Shown in pieces: positions 26,222-37,024 of a stretch of 64,000 nt of DNA. A model generated the notes under the pieces. That model saw nothing but the letters and a program-made list of their open reading frames with translations. It searched no databases and was not told the origin of the DNA. The first letter of the stretch is position 1. Each line of letters starts with the position of its first letter. Source of the DNA: Aneurinibacillus uraniidurans (lineage in GTDB: Bacteria; Bacillota; Bacilli; Aneurinibacillales; Aneurinibacillaceae); contig NZ_CP116902.1 of NCBI RefSeq assembly GCF_028471905.1, positions 1,276,501-1,340,500 on the forward strand, in the 5' to 3' direction. The translations under genes were made by a program, and so were the position numbers.

Positions 26222-27233
26222 TACACAGCATGCAGTGGGAATTCTTTCGACCGGCCGTTATTTGCCGGACAAGGTAATTACAAACGCAGATTTGGAAAAA
26301 ATGGTAGATACTTCGGATGAGTGGATTGTAACACGTACCGGTATTCGTGAGCGTCGGATGGCAGCGGAAGGACAGACGACATCTGATCTGGCGGTCAAAG
26401 CGGCACAACAGGCACTTGATAAAGCCGGGATTGCTGCCGAACAGCTTGATCTGATTATTATTGCGACTGCTACACCGGATATGTTTTTCCCATCGACTGC
26501 TTGCCTCGTCCAAGAGCGAATCGGTGCGAAAAAAGCGGCAGCGTTCGATCTCTCTGCTGCGTGCTCGGGATTTTTATACGGCACCTCGGTTGCTGCTCAA
26601 TTTATTAAGAATGGCATGTATCGATATGCGCTCGTCATCGGCGTCGAGACGCTTTCGAAAATTGTGGACTGGACGAATCGCAATACATGTGTATTATTCG
26701 GAGATGGAGCAGGTGCTGTTGTGCTCGGTCCGGTAGAAGATGGCATGGGCTTCCTGTCATTTGAACTGGGTGCCGACGGAAGTGGTGCAGAACTGTTAAA
26801 GCTTGAGGCGGGCGGTTCTCGTAAGCCCGTTTCGACAGTCGAGCCAGGTAGCCCTGACAATTATGTGCATATGGCAGGCAGCGAAGTGTTTAAGTTTGCC
26901 GTGCGTGCGATGAATACAGCATCAGACAATGCGGTAGCTAAAGCCGGGATTACGAAAGAACAGGTAGATTTCCTCGTTCCGCATCAGGCTAACCTGCGCA
27001 TTATTGATTCAGCAGTAAAACGTCTGGGACTTCCGGATGATAAAGTTGTGATTAATCTCGATAAATATGGCAATATGTCTTCTGCTTCCATTCCGGTGGC
27101 GCTTGATGAAGCAGTAAGTGAAGGACGCATCAAAGAAGGCGACACACTTGTACTTGTCGGCTTTGGTGGTGGACTCACCTGGGGCGCATCAGTGATGAAA
27201 TGGAGCACGACTGAGAAAAAAGAGGTGCAATAA
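26214..27233 (+). CDS. fabH: 3-oxoacyl-[ACP] synthase III (FabH)
   Basis: A 339-residue condensing enzyme that starts fatty acid synthesis by joining an acyl-CoA primer to malonyl-ACP. The catalytic triad is visible: cysteine in A-A-C-S-G-F near residue 117, histidine in V-P-H-Q-A-N near 259 and asparagine in Y-G-N-M-S-S near 289. ATG 26214 overlaps the plsX stop; the in-frame ATG 26184 lies within plsX. Bacillales FabH enzymes usually prefer branched primers, which is inference here. fabD starts on the base after its stop. Confidence 0.95.
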   Translation: MHSTQHAVGILSTGRYLPDKVITNADLEKMVDTSDEWIVTRTGIRERRMAAEGQTTSDLAVKAAQQALDKAGIAAEQLDLIIIATATPDMFFPSTACLVQERIGAKKAAAFDLSAACSGFLYGTSVAAQFIKNGMYRYALVIGVETLSKIVDWTNRNTCVLFGDGAGAVVLGPVEDGMGFLSFELGADGSGAELLKLEAGGSRKPVSTVEPGSPDNYVHMAGSEVFKFAVRAMNTASDNAVAKAGITKEQVDFLVPHQANLRIIDSAVKRLGLPDDKVVINLDKYGNMSSASIPVALDEAVSEGRIKEGDTLVLVGFGGGLTWGASVMKWSTTEKKEVQ

Positions 27234-28181
27234 ATGGGCAAAACCGCGTTTTTATTCCCTGGACAGGGATCACAGTATGTCGGCATGGGAGCCGATTTGT
27301 ACGCAACGGAAGCAGCAGCTACGGCAGTATTCGATGCCGCAGATGAGGCACTTGGCTTTTCACTTTCTGGGTTATGCTTTAATGGACCGGAAGACGAGTT
27401 GCGCTTAACAGCGAATACGCAGCCAGCGATTTTGACAGCAAGCATCGCGATACTCCGCGTATTGAATGAGAAGGCAAACATTCGTCCTGATTTTACAGCT
27501 GGACACAGCTTAGGGGAATATTCGGCACTTGTTGCAGCGGATGCGCTTGCGTTTGCAGACGCTGTACAAATCGTCCGAGCACGTGGGCAGTACATGGAAG
27601 AAGCTGTACCGGCAGGACAGGGTGCGATGGCAGCCATTATGGGCATGGAGCGCGATGCACTTGATGCTGTATGCCAGGAAGTAACGGCAGCGGGATATGC
27701 GGTGCAGCTAGCGAATTTGAACTCACCAGGGCAGATCGTTATCTCCGGTAGTGCAGAAGGGGTAGCGCGTGCAAGCGAAGCAGCCAAGGCGGCTGGCGCG
27801 AAACGGGCGATTCCGCTTAACGTAAGTGGGCCGTTTCATTCCATGTTGATGAAACCAGCGGCACAGAAGCTTGCTGATAAACTTGCCGATTATACAGTAA
27901 ACGATGCATACATTCCGGTTGTGGCGAACGTATCCGCACAGTCTGTGCAGGAAGCAGATCACATTCGTCAGGCACTTATCGAGCAGGTAGCATCTCCGGT
28001 ACTGTGGGAAGATACAGTGCGCTATTTGCTTGAACAGGGCGTGGATCGTTTCATTGAGATCGGACCAGGCACAGTATTGACTGGACTTGTGAAAAAAGTA
28101 GACCGAAGTGTACAAACGTTATCCATTCAGGATGCGGCAACACTTGAAAAAGCACTTGCCGTGCTCACGGAACAGGAATAG
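27234..28181 (+). CDS. fabD: Malonyl-CoA-[ACP] transacylase
   Basis: A 315-residue transferase that loads malonyl groups onto acyl carrier protein. F-P-G-Q-G-S-Q near residue 8 forms the oxyanion region. The catalytic serine is in G-H-S-L-G-E-Y near 93. The catalytic histidine is in G-P-F-H-S near 204. The ATG immediately follows the fabH TAA, with the ribosome binding site (GAGGTG) inside fabH. It is followed by fabG after 13 bases. Confidence 0.96.
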   Translation: MGKTAFLFPGQGSQYVGMGADLYATEAAATAVFDAADEALGFSLSGLCFNGPEDELRLTANTQPAILTASIAILRVLNEKANIRPDFTAGHSLGEYSALVAADALAFADAVQIVRARGQYMEEAVPAGQGAMAAIMGMERDALDAVCQEVTAAGYAVQLANLNSPGQIVISGSAEGVARASEAAKAAGAKRAIPLNVSGPFHSMLMKPAAQKLADKLADYTVNDAYIPVVANVSAQSVQEADHIRQALIEQVASPVLWEDTVRYLLEQGVDRFIEIGPGTVLTGLVKKVDRSVQTLSIQDAATLEKALAVLTEQE

Positions 28182-28194
28182 GGGGAGAACGAGA

Positions 28195-28935
28195 ATGCTG
28201 AATGGTAAAGTAGCACTTGTTACAGGCGGTTCACGCGGTATTGGCCGTGCGATTGCCCTTGCGCTTGCAGAAGCAGGAGCAGATGTAGCGATCAATTATG
28301 CAGGCAATGAAACAGCAGCGCGTGAAACAGCCGATGCTGTAACAGCACTTGGACGCAAGGCGATTATCATCAAAGCGGATGTCGCAAATGCTACTGAGGT
28401 AGATGCGATGGTGAAGCAGACGATTGATGAACTCGGTGGTATGGACATTCTTGTCAACAATGCGGGGATTACACGAGACAATCTGCTGATGCGTATGAAA
28501 GAAGAAGAGTTCGACGATGTAATTGCAACAAATCTGAAAGGCGTATTTAACTGCATTAAGGCCGTAACTCGCCCAATGATGAAAGCTCGTAGTGGACGCA
28601 TTATCAATATTTCATCTGTTGTTGGTGTTATGGGTAATCCAGGTCAGGCGAATTACGTTGCAGCTAAAGCGGGCGTAATCGGTATGACTAAATCAGTTGC
28701 ACGTGAACTGGCAAGTCGTGGCATTACAGTGAATGCAGTAGCGCCTGGATTTATCGATACAGATATGACAGCGGTATTAGGCGATGATGCGAAACAAGCG
28801 CTTCTGACACAAATCCCGCTGGCTCGTCTTGGCAAGCCAGAAGATATCGCGCATGTCGTCAAATTTATCGCTTCAGACGAAGCTTCCTACATGACGGGCC
28901 AAGTATTCCATGTTGATGGTGGCATGTACATGTAA
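28195..28935 (+). CDS. fabG: 3-oxoacyl-[ACP] reductase FabG
   Basis: A 246-residue short-chain dehydrogenase that reduces 3-oxoacyl-ACP with NADPH. The cofactor loop T-G-G-S-R-G-I-G is near residues 11-18. N-N-A-G follows near 88. The catalytic serine (I-S-S-V-V-G) and Y-V-A-A-K dyad lie near 138-156. The P-G-F-I-x-T-D-M segment is near 183. ATG 28195 follows GGGGGAG; the frame is open upstream within fabD but unused. It lies between fabD and acpP as in B. subtilis. Confidence 0.96.
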   Translation: MLNGKVALVTGGSRGIGRAIALALAEAGADVAINYAGNETAARETADAVTALGRKAIIIKADVANATEVDAMVKQTIDELGGMDILVNNAGITRDNLLMRMKEEEFDDVIATNLKGVFNCIKAVTRPMMKARSGRIINISSVVGVMGNPGQANYVAAKAGVIGMTKSVARELASRGITVNAVAPGFIDTDMTAVLGDDAKQALLTQIPLARLGKPEDIAHVVKFIASDEASYMTGQVFHVDGGMYM

Positions 28936-28984
28936 GGCATCGTATAATAGACGAATGAGCATTCAGTGAGAGGAGGTGAAGCAA

Positions 28985-29218
28985 ATGGCAGACACATTAG
29001 AACGCGTAAAGAAAATCATCGTAGATCGCCTCGGTGTTGACGAATCTGAAATCAAAGAAGAAGCTTCGTTCAAAGATGATCTTGGTGCAGATTCTCTCGA
29101 CGTTGTAGAACTCGTTATGGAACTTGAAGACGAATTTGATCTTGAGATTTCTGACGAAGACGCAGAGAAAATCGCAACTGTGGGTGATGTAATCAAATAC
29201 ATACAGTCCCACAAGTAA
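28985..29218 (+). CDS. acpP: Acyl carrier protein
   Basis: A 77-residue acidic helical protein. The phosphopantetheine attachment serine is in L-G-A-D-S-L-D near residue 37, followed by [13 protein letters not shown] strong AGAGGAGGTG site drives it, consistent with its abundance. Its prosthetic group comes from coenzyme A, to which CoaBC and CoaD in this window contribute. It is 49 bases after fabG and 85 before fabF, with a hairpin in the latter gap. Confidence 0.97.
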   Translation: MADTLERVKKIIVDRLGVDESEIKEEASFKDDLGADSLDVVELVMELEDEFDLEISDEDAEKIATVGDVIKYIQSHK

Positions 29219-29242
29219 TGTGAACGTAACTATTTTTAGGAA

Positions 29243-29276
29243 AAAGTCCCGTATGTTTTATGCGGGACTTTCTCCA
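29243..29276 (+). terminator. Hairpin between acpP and fabF (partial terminator or processing site)
   Basis: AAAGTCCCGTAT (29243-29254) pairs with ATGCGGGACTTT (29260-29271) with one G-T pair. Only a weak T-rich tail follows, so it may reduce read-through into fabF or stabilise the acpP message. Confidence 0.6.
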
Positions 29277-29303
29277 CATCTAGCTATATTTTCGAGGTGA
29301 ACT

Positions 29304-30545
29304 ATGGAAAATCGCGTAGTAGTAACAGGTGTTGGTGCAGTTACACCAGTCGGCAATGACGCCAAAACATTCTGGGAGTCTCTTTTGGCAGGTAAATCGG
29401 GCGTGGGCCTGATTACAGCATTCGATACGACAGAATACCCGGCAAAAATTGCAGCCGAAGTGAAAGATTTTAACCCGGAAGAGTATATTGAACGCAAAGA
29501 TGTGAAGCGTACAGACCGATTTGTACAATTTGCAGTAGCGGCAGCTAAAATGGCTGTTGCAGATGCGGGTCTTGATATCAGCGAAGAAAATGCAGAGCGT
29601 GTTGGCGTCTACATTGGTTCCGGTATCGGTGGCCTTGGCACGATGGAAGATCAGATTAAGACGCTGATGGAGAAAGGCCCACGTCGTATTAGTCCGTTCT
29701 TCGTTCCGATGATGATTGCCAATATGGCATCAGGTCAGGCGTCGATTGCCCTCGGTGCTAAAGGACCGAACAGTGCGGCGATTACCGCTTGTGCAAGTGC
29801 GACGCATTCGATTGGCGACGCGTTCAAAATTATTCAGCGTGGTCAAGCTGATGCGATGATTACTGGCGGTGCAGAAGCATCTATTCGCCCAGTAGCCGTA
29901 GCTGGATTTAGCAATGCGAAAGCATTATCTACACGCAATGATGAGCCTACGCGTGCAAGTCGACCATTTGATCTGGACCGTGATGGCTTCGTTATGGGAG
30001 AAGGTTCTGGTGTTATCGTTTTGGAATCGCTTGAACATGCGAAGAAACGTGGTGCAACAATTTTGGCAGAAGTCGTTGGGTATGGCATGAGCGCGGATGC
30101 GTATCATGTGACACAACCGGCTCCGGGTGGAGAAGGTGCAGCGCGGGCGATGAATATGGCCATTGCGGATGCAAACTTGAAGCCAGAAGAAATTAGCTAT
30201 ATTAATGCACATGGAACATCTACAGAATACAACGACAAGTTTGAAACGATGGCAATTAAAAAGTCGCTTGGCGATCATGCGTACAAAGTAGCGATCAGCT
30301 CTACGAAGTCGATGACTGGCCATTTGCTTGGTGCAGCGGGTGGAATCGAGGCAGTTGTTTCTGTGCTCGCATTGCGTGACCAGATCGTGCCGCCGACGAT
30401 TAACTATGAAACACCGGATCCAGAATGCGACCTTGATTATGTACCGAATGAAGCGAGAAAAATGGATGTAAACGTAGTAATGTCCAACTCACTCGGTTTT
30501 GGTGGTCATAATGCAACCCTCGTTTTCAAAAAGTTTGTCGAGTAA
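29304..30545 (+). CDS. fabF: 3-oxoacyl-[ACP] synthase II (FabF)
   Basis: A 413-residue elongating condensing enzyme. The catalytic cysteine is in T-A-C-A-S-A-T-H near residue 164, with histidines in N-A-H-G-T-S-T near 304 and G-H-L-L-G-A-A near 341. It extends acyl chains with malonyl-ACP and is the target of cerulenin in its family. In B. subtilis fabF pairs with fabHA elsewhere on the chromosome; here it directly follows acpP, so initiation and elongation enzymes share one cluster. rnc starts six bases after its stop. Confidence 0.96.
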   Translation: MENRVVVTGVGAVTPVGNDAKTFWESLLAGKSGVGLITAFDTTEYPAKIAAEVKDFNPEEYIERKDVKRTDRFVQFAVAAAKMAVADAGLDISEENAERVGVYIGSGIGGLGTMEDQIKTLMEKGPRRISPFFVPMMIANMASGQASIALGAKGPNSAAITACASATHSIGDAFKIIQRGQADAMITGGAEASIRPVAVAGFSNAKALSTRNDEPTRASRPFDLDRDGFVMGEGSGVIVLESLEHAKKRGATILAEVVGYGMSADAYHVTQPAPGGEGAARAMNMAIADANLKPEEISYINAHGTSTEYNDKFETMAIKKSLGDHAYKVAISSTKSMTGHLLGAAGGIEAVVSVLALRDQIVPPTINYETPDPECDLDYVPNEARKMDVNVVMSNSLGFGGHNATLVFKKFVE

Positions 30546-30551
30546 AGTACG

Positions 30552-31259
30552 GTGGTGAGAGCGGTGGACTTTGCAAGTTTCCAAAATGAAATTGGTGTCC
30601 AATTCAAAAATGAAAAACTGCTCCGGCAAGCTTTTACCCATTCCTCGTACGTAAACGAGCACCGGGGCAAGCCGTTTCAAGATAATGAGCGGCTTGAATT
30701 TCTCGGCGATGCGGTGTTAGAGTTGACGATTTCGCAGTTTTTGTACCATAACTTTCCGAAAATGTCGGAAGGTGAACTAACCAAGTTACGGGCTGCTGTC
30801 GTATGTGAGCCGTCGCTAGTCATGTTTGCGAATCAGCTGCGCTTTGGCGATCTGATTTTGCTCGGCAAGGGTGAAGAACTAACAGGCGGACGACTCCGCC
30901 CGGCTCTTCTTGCAGATGTGTTCGAAGCGTTTATCGGTGCGCTGTATCTCGATCAAGGTATGGACGCTGTCTCCCGCTTTCTAGAAACATACGTCTATCC
31001 GCGGATTAACCGTGGGGAATTTATGCGTGTAACGGACTATAAAAGCCAGCTGCAGGAATTCGTACAACGGTATGGTCTCGGCGAGATTCAATACTGTATC
31101 GTTCAGGAACGAGGCCCGGCGCATAGTCGTGAATTCGTCTCCGAGGTGACGCTGAATGGCAGTGTGCTCGGCCAAGGAAAAGGGCGATCGAAGAAGGAAG
31201 CAGAACAGCATGCCGCGTCTATGGCGATGAAAGAGCTGGCTGTGAGAAGACAGGCGTGA
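30552..31259 (+). CDS. rnc: Ribonuclease III
   Basis: A 235-residue double-strand-specific RNase. The endonuclease signature [14 protein letters not shown] is near residues 43-56. The second metal site lies in [11 protein letters not shown] near 118-128. A dsRNA-binding domain follows from about 160 (D-Y-K-S-Q-L-Q-E) to the end. It processes rRNA precursors and, in Firmicutes, the scRNA of SRP. The start is a GTG, either 30552, 30555 or 30564; no choice is clear. The stop overlaps the GTG start of the radical SAM gene. Confidence 0.95.
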   Translation: MVRAVDFASFQNEIGVQFKNEKLLRQAFTHSSYVNEHRGKPFQDNERLEFLGDAVLELTISQFLYHNFPKMSEGELTKLRAAVVCEPSLVMFANQLRFGDLILLGKGEELTGGRLRPALLADVFEAFIGALYLDQGMDAVSRFLETYVYPRINRGEFMRVTDYKSQLQEFVQRYGLGEIQYCIVQERGPAHSREFVSEVTLNGSVLGQGKGRSKKEAEQHAASMAMKELAVRRQA

Positions 31260-32314
31260 AGCGTCATGTTAACATCGCACTGTTCGTTCCGCATCAGGGC
31301 TGTCCGAAAGACTGTGTATTTTGTAATCAGGCACGCATTACCGGACAGAAGCGGGAACGTCAGCTGACAGAAGAAGACGTACGGCAGTCGATTGAAACAC
31401 AGCTTGCTACCGTTCGAGCTGACCAGACCGCAGAGATTGCATTTTTTGGCGGCAGCTTTACTGGTTTGCCGCGTGGGTACCAGACGATGCTGCTCAGTAT
31501 CGCCCATGAATTTGTCACAGCGGGCAGAGTGTCCGGTATTCGCTTGTCTACGCGTCCGGATTATATTGCGCCGCATATTATGGATTTCCTGTTAGCGTAT
31601 GGTGTCACAACGATTGAACTTGGCTGCCAGTCGCTTGACGATGAAGTGCTAGCTAAAGCCAAACGTGGGCATACGGCCGCTCATGTCGAGCGTGCAGTTG
31701 CAACCATTCGACAGTATCCATCTGTGCAGCTCGGCTTACAGCTTCTACCGGGACTTCCGGGAGATACGCGTGCGATTAGTGTGCGTACAGCACAGGCAGC
31801 GGCTCGGCTTCGTCCAGATTTTATGCGAATTTATCCGGCTCTCGTTATTGCTGGTACAGAGCTTGAGGGTATGTATCGCAGTGGAGAGTATGTGCCGCTG
31901 ACTGTAGACGAAGCCGTACAGTGGACAGCTGAAGTGTGGCTTCCGCTGTTAAAAGCAGGTATTCCGGTCATTCGGATGGGACTTCACTCCTCGGATGATT
32001 TGCGCCAGGCAGGAACTGTGCTTGCCGGTCCTCTCCATCCTTCGTTTCGCCAGCTTGTTGAAACGGAGTTATTCAGCCGCTTGTTGAAACGAATGATGGA
32101 GGCGATTGTTCCGGACGCACGAGGTCCCCTGAATGTCCGAATTCATCCGGCAGATGAGACAGCGATACGCGGCCCAAAAGGAGCAGTATGGCGGGCATTT
32201 GCGCAGCAGATGCCGTATGAGTCGAAGCTCGTATTTGATCAATACCATCCTCGCTATACGGTGAGCTGGGAAAGTTCGTCTGCAGCTGGTACATTATCGT
32301 TCACAGATTTGTAG
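31256..32314 (+). CDS. Radical SAM protein, Elp3-like without acetyltransferase domain
   Basis: A 352-residue radical SAM protein. The 4Fe-4S motif C-P-K-D-C-V-F-C is at about residues 16-23. F-F-G-G-S-F-T-G follows near 63-70, and the [10 protein letters not shown] segment near 121-130 is shared with Elp3 and HemN-like enzymes. No GNAT acetyltransferase domain follows, so it is not a full Elp3; the substrate is unknown. GTG 31256 overlaps the rnc stop, and a strong terminator follows. Placement between rnc and smc suggests an RNA-related role, but that is inference. Confidence 0.75.
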   Translation: MKRHVNIALFVPHQGCPKDCVFCNQARITGQKRERQLTEEDVRQSIETQLATVRADQTAEIAFFGGSFTGLPRGYQTMLLSIAHEFVTAGRVSGIRLSTRPDYIAPHIMDFLLAYGVTTIELGCQSLDDEVLAKAKRGHTAAHVERAVATIRQYPSVQLGLQLLPGLPGDTRAISVRTAQAAARLRPDFMRIYPALVIAGTELEGMYRSGEYVPLTVDEAVQWTAEVWLPLLKAGIPVIRMGLHSSDDLRQAGTVLAGPLHPSFRQLVETELFSRLLKRMMEAIVPDARGPLNVRIHPADETAIRGPKGAVWRAFAQQMPYESKLVFDQYHPRYTVSWESSSAAGTLSFTDL

Positions 32315-32333
32315 GCTGGCTGTGCAAGTTTTT

Positions 32334-32372
32334 ACGTCCTGTTCGGCTAAAAAAGCTGACAGGGCGTTTTTT
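32334..32372 (+). terminator. Rho-independent terminator before smc
   Basis: ACGTCCTGTTCGGCT (32334-32348) pairs with AGCTGACAGGGCGT (32354-32367) with one bulge and two G-T pairs, loop AAAAA. Six T residues follow. It ends the fapR-to-radical-SAM transcript. Confidence 0.9.
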
Positions 32373-32432
32373 CTTATGAAATAACATGATAAAGTGAAAG
32401 AAGCTTTGAATTTTTGGCAGGGGAGGCTAGAA

Positions 32433-35400
32433 ATGTTTCTAAAGCGCCTCGAAATCACAGGGTTTAAATCGTTTGCTGACCGGACAGAATTGGAGTTCGT
32501 GCCGGGCGTTACAGCTGTCGTAGGACCGAATGGCAGCGGGAAAAGTAATATTTCAGATGCGATTCGCTGGGTGTTAGGCGAGCAGAGCGCAAAATCACTG
32601 CGCGGTTCTAAGATGGAAGATATTATTTTTTCGGGTAGTGATGGCCGCAAGCCGGTGAATTATTGTGAAGTATCGCTCACGCTCGATAATGCAGACCAGA
32701 AGCTAAAAATGGATTTTTCCGAAGTTACAGTTACCCGGCGCGTGTATCGTTCGGGAGATAGTGAATATTCCATTAATCGTCAGAGTTGTCGCCTGCGTGA
32801 TATTGTTGAGCTATTTATGGATACAGGTGTCGGGAAGGAAGCGTATTCCGTCATCGGTCAGGGACGAATCGAAGAGATTTTGAGCACACGTTCGGAAGAC
32901 AGACGTATGCTGTTTGAAGAAGCTGCTGGGATTGTAAAATACAAAGCCCGCAAGAAGGAAGCGGTTAAAAAGCTGGACGAAACGGAACAAAATCTTGTGC
33001 GCGTCCAAGATATTATGGGTGAGATCGCGGAGCAGATCGAACCGCTCGCTGCACAGGCAGATAAGGCGCGAGAGTATATGCAGCTGAAAGAAGAGCTTGC
33101 GCGCCACGAGATCGGCTTATATGTCAAGCAGTTTGATGTGCTGCATGAAGAGTGGAAAGTATGTAAGCAGACCATAGACGAGCTGACGAACGAGCAGGTA
33201 GAATGTGCGGCAGAGATTAACCACATGGATGCGAAAGTGGCCAATTTAAAGGCGTATGTATCTGAGCAGGACAACGTGCTTGAGGAGCTGCAGCAGCGAC
33301 TGCTCACTGTAACGGAAGAAGCAGAGAAAGCAGAGGGGCTGCGCGAGGTGCTTCGGGAGCGTCTCCGTAATTTTAGTCGTAACAAGCAGGATGCACGTGG
33401 GAAAGCAGTTGGACTGAGTGAGAAGCAGGAAGCACTTCGAGGGGAACTTGCACATATCGATGAGCAGGTGAATACGACTGCGATCCGGCTTGCTGAGTTG
33501 GAGAAAGAGCTGTCTGCGGAGCAGAGACGGTACGCGAATTTTACGACGTTTACGGATAAAGATATTGAACGATTGAAAGCGGATTATTTTGAAATTCTTA
33601 ACCAGATGGCAGCTTTGCGCAATGAAGTGCGCCACCATGAACAGATTATTGAGACGAGCGGGCACAAAGCAGAGCGTCTTGCCCAAAACAATGAACAATT
33701 GATTGGGCAGAAAGACAGTATTGCGGCCCGCCGTGCAGAACTAGAACAGGAGCTTTCAGGAGTTCGTGTACAGCTTTCGAATAGTATTGCTGCTTTTCAA
33801 GATGAAGCCGCGATCCGCAAGAAGTATGCGAATGAGCGCACAAAAGGGCTTGAGGAACTGCGTCAGGGCGAGCATAAGTTTAACGGATTGCTGTCGCGAC
33901 GTGATGTGCTGCGCGATATGCAGGCGGAGTTTTCCGGCTTTATGCAGGGTGTTAAGGAGATCTTAAAAGCACGCGAACGTGGATTGGAAGGCATAGAGGG
34001 TGCGGTTGCCGAGTTAATATCGGTTGAGAAGCAATATGAGCTTGCATTGGAGACGGCACTCGGTGGTGCGATGCAGCACGTGGTTGTTGCGAATGAGGCA
34101 GTTGGCCGTCAGGCAATCAATCTGCTCAAAAGCAGACGAGCCGGACGGGCGACATTTTTACCGCTTGATGTTATTAAACCACGCACGCTTCCAGACTCAG
34201 AGCGGTCCCGTGTGCTTTCGCTTCCAGGTGTTATCGGTGTTGCTGCTGAGCTTGTCCATGCGGCGGATCGCTATTCTTCGATTGTGTACAACTTGCTGGG
34301 CAGCGTCATTGTGACGGAGACATTGGAGCAGGCGAATGCAGCGGCCCGCCAGCTTGGCTATCGCTATCGCATTGTTACGCTGGAAGGGGATGTCGTGAAT
34401 CCAGGCGGTTCGATGAGTGGCGGCTCGGTGCAGCAAAAGTCAAATCACTTGCTTGGTCGCCAGCGAGAGCTTGAGCAGCTTGAAGCAGCGATTGCTCGTC
34501 AGAAACAAGAGAATGACGAGCTGTACGCACGACTGCAGGTACTGGCGGAAGAAGAAGCAGCCATTGCCACGCGGGAAGAAGAGAGACGGGTGAACGGTGA
34601 GAAACTTCGCGCACAGGAGCAGGAACTGAACGGGCTCTTGCGAGAACTGGATGCAGCGGAGAAGAACATCGCCGAACGGTGGGAATTCTTCCGTCATGAT
34701 CAGTCGATACTTGAGGGAGAGCAAGAACAGGCTAGACGCCGGATTGCGATGATTGAGGAAGAGTTAGAAGAGCTTGTGATTGCCGAACAGGAGAAACAGC
34801 AGGAGATCGAGCTGGCAGAAGCGAGTCGCAGGGAGAAAGAAACGAGTAAGGAAGTGCTCAGTGCCCGCATTACGGAGCTAAAAGTGGAAGTGGCGACAAG
34901 GCGGGAGCAGCATGAAGCACGCCTTGCAGAACAGCGTCGCTTGAATCAGGAACTGGAAATGATCTCGCAAGATCTCGAAGCGACGACAAAGGCGCTATTA
35001 ATGCTTGATTCTGATGCTGCAACAAGCGATGAAGAAGAAGAGAAGCTTGATGCAAATATTCGCAGTTTGCGCAGCCAGAAAGAGCAGTATACCGTGCACA
35101 TTCAAGAGCAGCGTGCGAAGCGGCAGGATGTATATGCGAAGCTTGCCCGGCATGAGGCAGATACGAAAGAACACCGCCGCCGCTTAAAAGAGGTGGAAGA
35201 CCGTCTGCACCGCCATGAGGTACAAAGTGAACGTATGGATGTTGAACTCGATACACTGTTAAATAAGCTGCGCGAAGAGTATGAACTAAGCTATGAGATG
35301 GCGAAGGCAAAGTTTCCGCTTCCGGATAATTTAGAGGAGACTGTCACGATCGTCAAACAAACTCGTCAGCGAATAACCGCGCTTGGCACCGTGAATCTTG

Positions 35401-35990
35401 GTTCGATCGAAGAATATGAGCGGCTGCACGAACGTCAGGAATTTCTCATGACCCAGCATCGTGACCTGAGTGAGGCAAAAGAAACGCTTTATCAAGTAAT
35501 TGGGGATATCGAGGGTGAGATGTCACGTCGCTTCAAGGAATCGTTTGAAGCGATTCGCGAGCAGTTCCAGACGGTATTTACGCAACTGTTTGGAGGCGGG
35601 CGAGCTGATCTGCAGCTGTCTAATCCGGCTAATCTGCTTGAGACAGGCATCGAGATTGTCGCGCAGCCACCAGGTAAGAAGCTGCAATATTTAGCTCTGC
35701 TGTCCGGTGGGGAGAAGGCGTTGACGGCGATTGCGCTTCTGTTCTCGATTTTGCGTGTCAAACCAGTGCCGTTTTGCGTACTTGACGAGGTTGAAGCCGC
35801 ACTTGATGAGGCGAATGTTAAGCGTTTTTCCGAGTACTTACGCGAATTTTGTGCCAATACGCAGTTCATCGTTGTGACCCACCGTAAGGGTACAATGGAA
35901 GGGGCTGACGTGCTTTATGGGGTAACCATGCAAGAATCTGGCGTTTCTAAACTAGTTTCTGTACGCTTAGAAGAAGAGGCCGCTACATAG
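32433..35990 (+). CDS. smc: Chromosome segregation protein SMC
   Basis: A 1185-residue SMC ATPase that, with ScpA and ScpB, compacts and separates sister chromosomes. The N-terminal Walker A G-P-N-G-S-G-K-S is at about 31-38. Long heptad-rich coiled coils flank a hinge at about 500-670 (with G-x-x-x-x-G-G-S-M-S-G-G just after). The C-terminal signature L-S-G-G-E-K-A-L-T-A and Walker B V-L-D-E-V-E-A-A-L-D complete the head domain. ATG 32433 follows AGGGGAGG; the frame is open from 32394. ftsY follows, a linkage conserved in Bacillales. Confidence 0.97.
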   Translation: MFLKRLEITGFKSFADRTELEFVPGVTAVVGPNGSGKSNISDAIRWVLGEQSAKSLRGSKMEDIIFSGSDGRKPVNYCEVSLTLDNADQKLKMDFSEVTVTRRVYRSGDSEYSINRQSCRLRDIVELFMDTGVGKEAYSVIGQGRIEEILSTRSEDRRMLFEEAAGIVKYKARKKEAVKKLDETEQNLVRVQDIMGEIAEQIEPLAAQADKAREYMQLKEELARHEIGLYVKQFDVLHEEWKVCKQTIDELTNEQVECAAEINHMDAKVANLKAYVSEQDNVLEELQQRLLTVTEEAEKAEGLREVLRERLRNFSRNKQDARGKAVGLSEKQEALRGELAHIDEQVNTTAIRLAELEKELSAEQRRYANFTTFTDKDIERLKADYFEILNQMAALRNEVRHHEQIIETSGHKAERLAQNNEQLIGQKDSIAARRAELEQELSGVRVQLSNSIAAFQDEAAIRKKYANERTKGLEELRQGEHKFNGLLSRRDVLRDMQAEFSGFMQGVKEILKARERGLEGIEGAVAELISVEKQYELALETALGGAMQHVVVANEAVGRQAINLLKSRRAGRATFLPLDVIKPRTLPDSERSRVLSLPGVIGVAAELVHAADRYSSIVYNLLGSVIVTETLEQANAAARQLGYRYRIVTLEGDVVNPGGSMSGGSVQQKSNHLLGRQRELEQLEAAIARQKQENDELYARLQVLAEEEAAIATREEERRVNGEKLRAQEQELNGLLRELDAAEKNIAERWEFFRHDQSILEGEQEQARRRIAMIEEELEELVIAEQEKQQEIELAEASRREKETSKEVLSARITELKVEVATRREQHEARLAEQRRLNQELEMISQDLEATTKALLMLDSDAATSDEEEEKLDANIRSLRSQKEQYTVHIQEQRAKRQDVYAKLARHEADTKEHRRRLKEVEDRLHRHEVQSERMDVELDTLLNKLREEYELSYEMAKAKFPLPDNLEETVTIVKQTRQRITALGTVNLGSIEEYERLHERQEFLMTQHRDLSEAKETLYQVIGDIEGEMSRRFKESFEAIREQFQTVFTQLFGGGRADLQLSNPANLLETGIEIVAQPPGKKLQYLALLSGGEKALTAIALLFSILRVKPVPFCVLDEVEAALDEANVKRFSEYLREFCANTQFIVVTHRKGTMEGADVLYGVTMQESGVSKLVSVRLEEEAAT

Positions 35991-36020
35991 ACTTACTTTG
36001 TATAGAAAGGATACGTACCT

Positions 36021-37013
36021 ATGAGTTTCTTTAAGAAATTGAAAGAAAAAATCTCCGGTCAGGCCGAGACGATTACAAATAAGTTTAAAGAAGGCCTGAC
36101 GAAAACACGAAGTGCATTTGAGAAAGTCGAAGATCTTGTACGTCGCTATAAGCGGATTGATGATGAGTTTTATGAGGAGTTAGAAGAAATTCTCATCGGA
36201 GCCGATGTCGGCGTGACAACGGTGATGGAGCTTGTTGACGACTTGCGCTCCGAAGCACGCAAGCAAAAAATCGAAAATGCACATGACTTGCAGCCGCTCC
36301 TGTCCGAAAAATTGGTCGGCCTGTTGAAAAATAAAGACGAAAATTTGTCGCTTAACATTGAAGAGGGCCGGATGAATGTCATTTTGTTTGTCGGAGTTAA
36401 CGGTGTAGGGAAAACGACAACAATCGGTAAAATGGCGCACATGTTTAAAAGCCAGGGGAAAAACGTAGTCATGGCAGCGGGTGATACATTCCGTGCGGGT
36501 GCGATTGAGCAGTTAGAAGTATGGGGCGAGCGTGTTGGTGTTGAAGTTGTCAAGCAGCAGCAAGGATCAGACCCGGCGGCGGTCATTTATGACGGCATCC
36601 AGGCGGCTCGTACGAAAAAAGCAGACGTGTTACTGTGCGATACGGCAGGCCGTCTCCAGAATAAAGTCAATCTCATGGAAGAACTTTCAAAAATCAAGCG
36701 GGTAATCTCGCGGGAGATTCCAGGTGCACCGCATGAAACGCTGCTTGTGCTGGATGCGACTACGGGTCAGAACGCACTCAGTCAGGCCAAAGCGTTTAGC
36801 GAATCAGCGGAACTGTCCGGTCTTGTGCTTACAAAGCTTGACGGTACAGCAAAAGGCGGGATTGTTATTGCGATTCGTAACGAGTTGAATGTGCCAGTGA
36901 AATATGTAGGTCTCGGTGAAAAAATGGACGATTTACAGCCGTTTGATCCGGAGCAGTTCGTACACGCATTATTTGCGGGCGCAATTGAGAACGAAGAAAA
37001 TAACGAGGAGTAA
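36021..37013 (+). CDS. ftsY: Signal recognition particle receptor FtsY
   Basis: A 330-residue SRP GTPase that docks ribosome-SRP complexes at the membrane. The N domain (about 1-100, starting M-S-F-F-K-K-L-K) is followed by the G domain. This has G-V-N-G-V-G-K-T-T at 124-132, D-T-A-G-R near 208 and T-K-L-D-G-T-A-K-G-G near 272. The acidic A domain of E. coli FtsY is missing, as is usual in Firmicutes. Its partner ffh is two genes downstream and the two G domains should form the targeting heterodimer. Confidence 0.96.
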   Translation: MSFFKKLKEKISGQAETITNKFKEGLTKTRSAFEKVEDLVRRYKRIDDEFYEELEEILIGADVGVTTVMELVDDLRSEARKQKIENAHDLQPLLSEKLVGLLKNKDENLSLNIEEGRMNVILFVGVNGVGKTTTIGKMAHMFKSQGKNVVMAAGDTFRAGAIEQLEVWGERVGVEVVKQQQGSDPAAVIYDGIQAARTKKADVLLCDTAGRLQNKVNLMEELSKIKRVISREIPGAPHETLLVLDATTGQNALSQAKAFSESAELSGLVLTKLDGTAKGGIVIAIRNELNVPVKYVGLGEKMDDLQPFDPEQFVHALFAGAIENEENNEE

Positions 37014-37024
37014 AGATAAAATAC

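Noticed and set aside
26984-27787. A 267-codon minus-strand frame across fabH/fabD rich in Ala and Ser
   Set aside because: Low-complexity antisense of two conserved genes, with no ribosome binding site.
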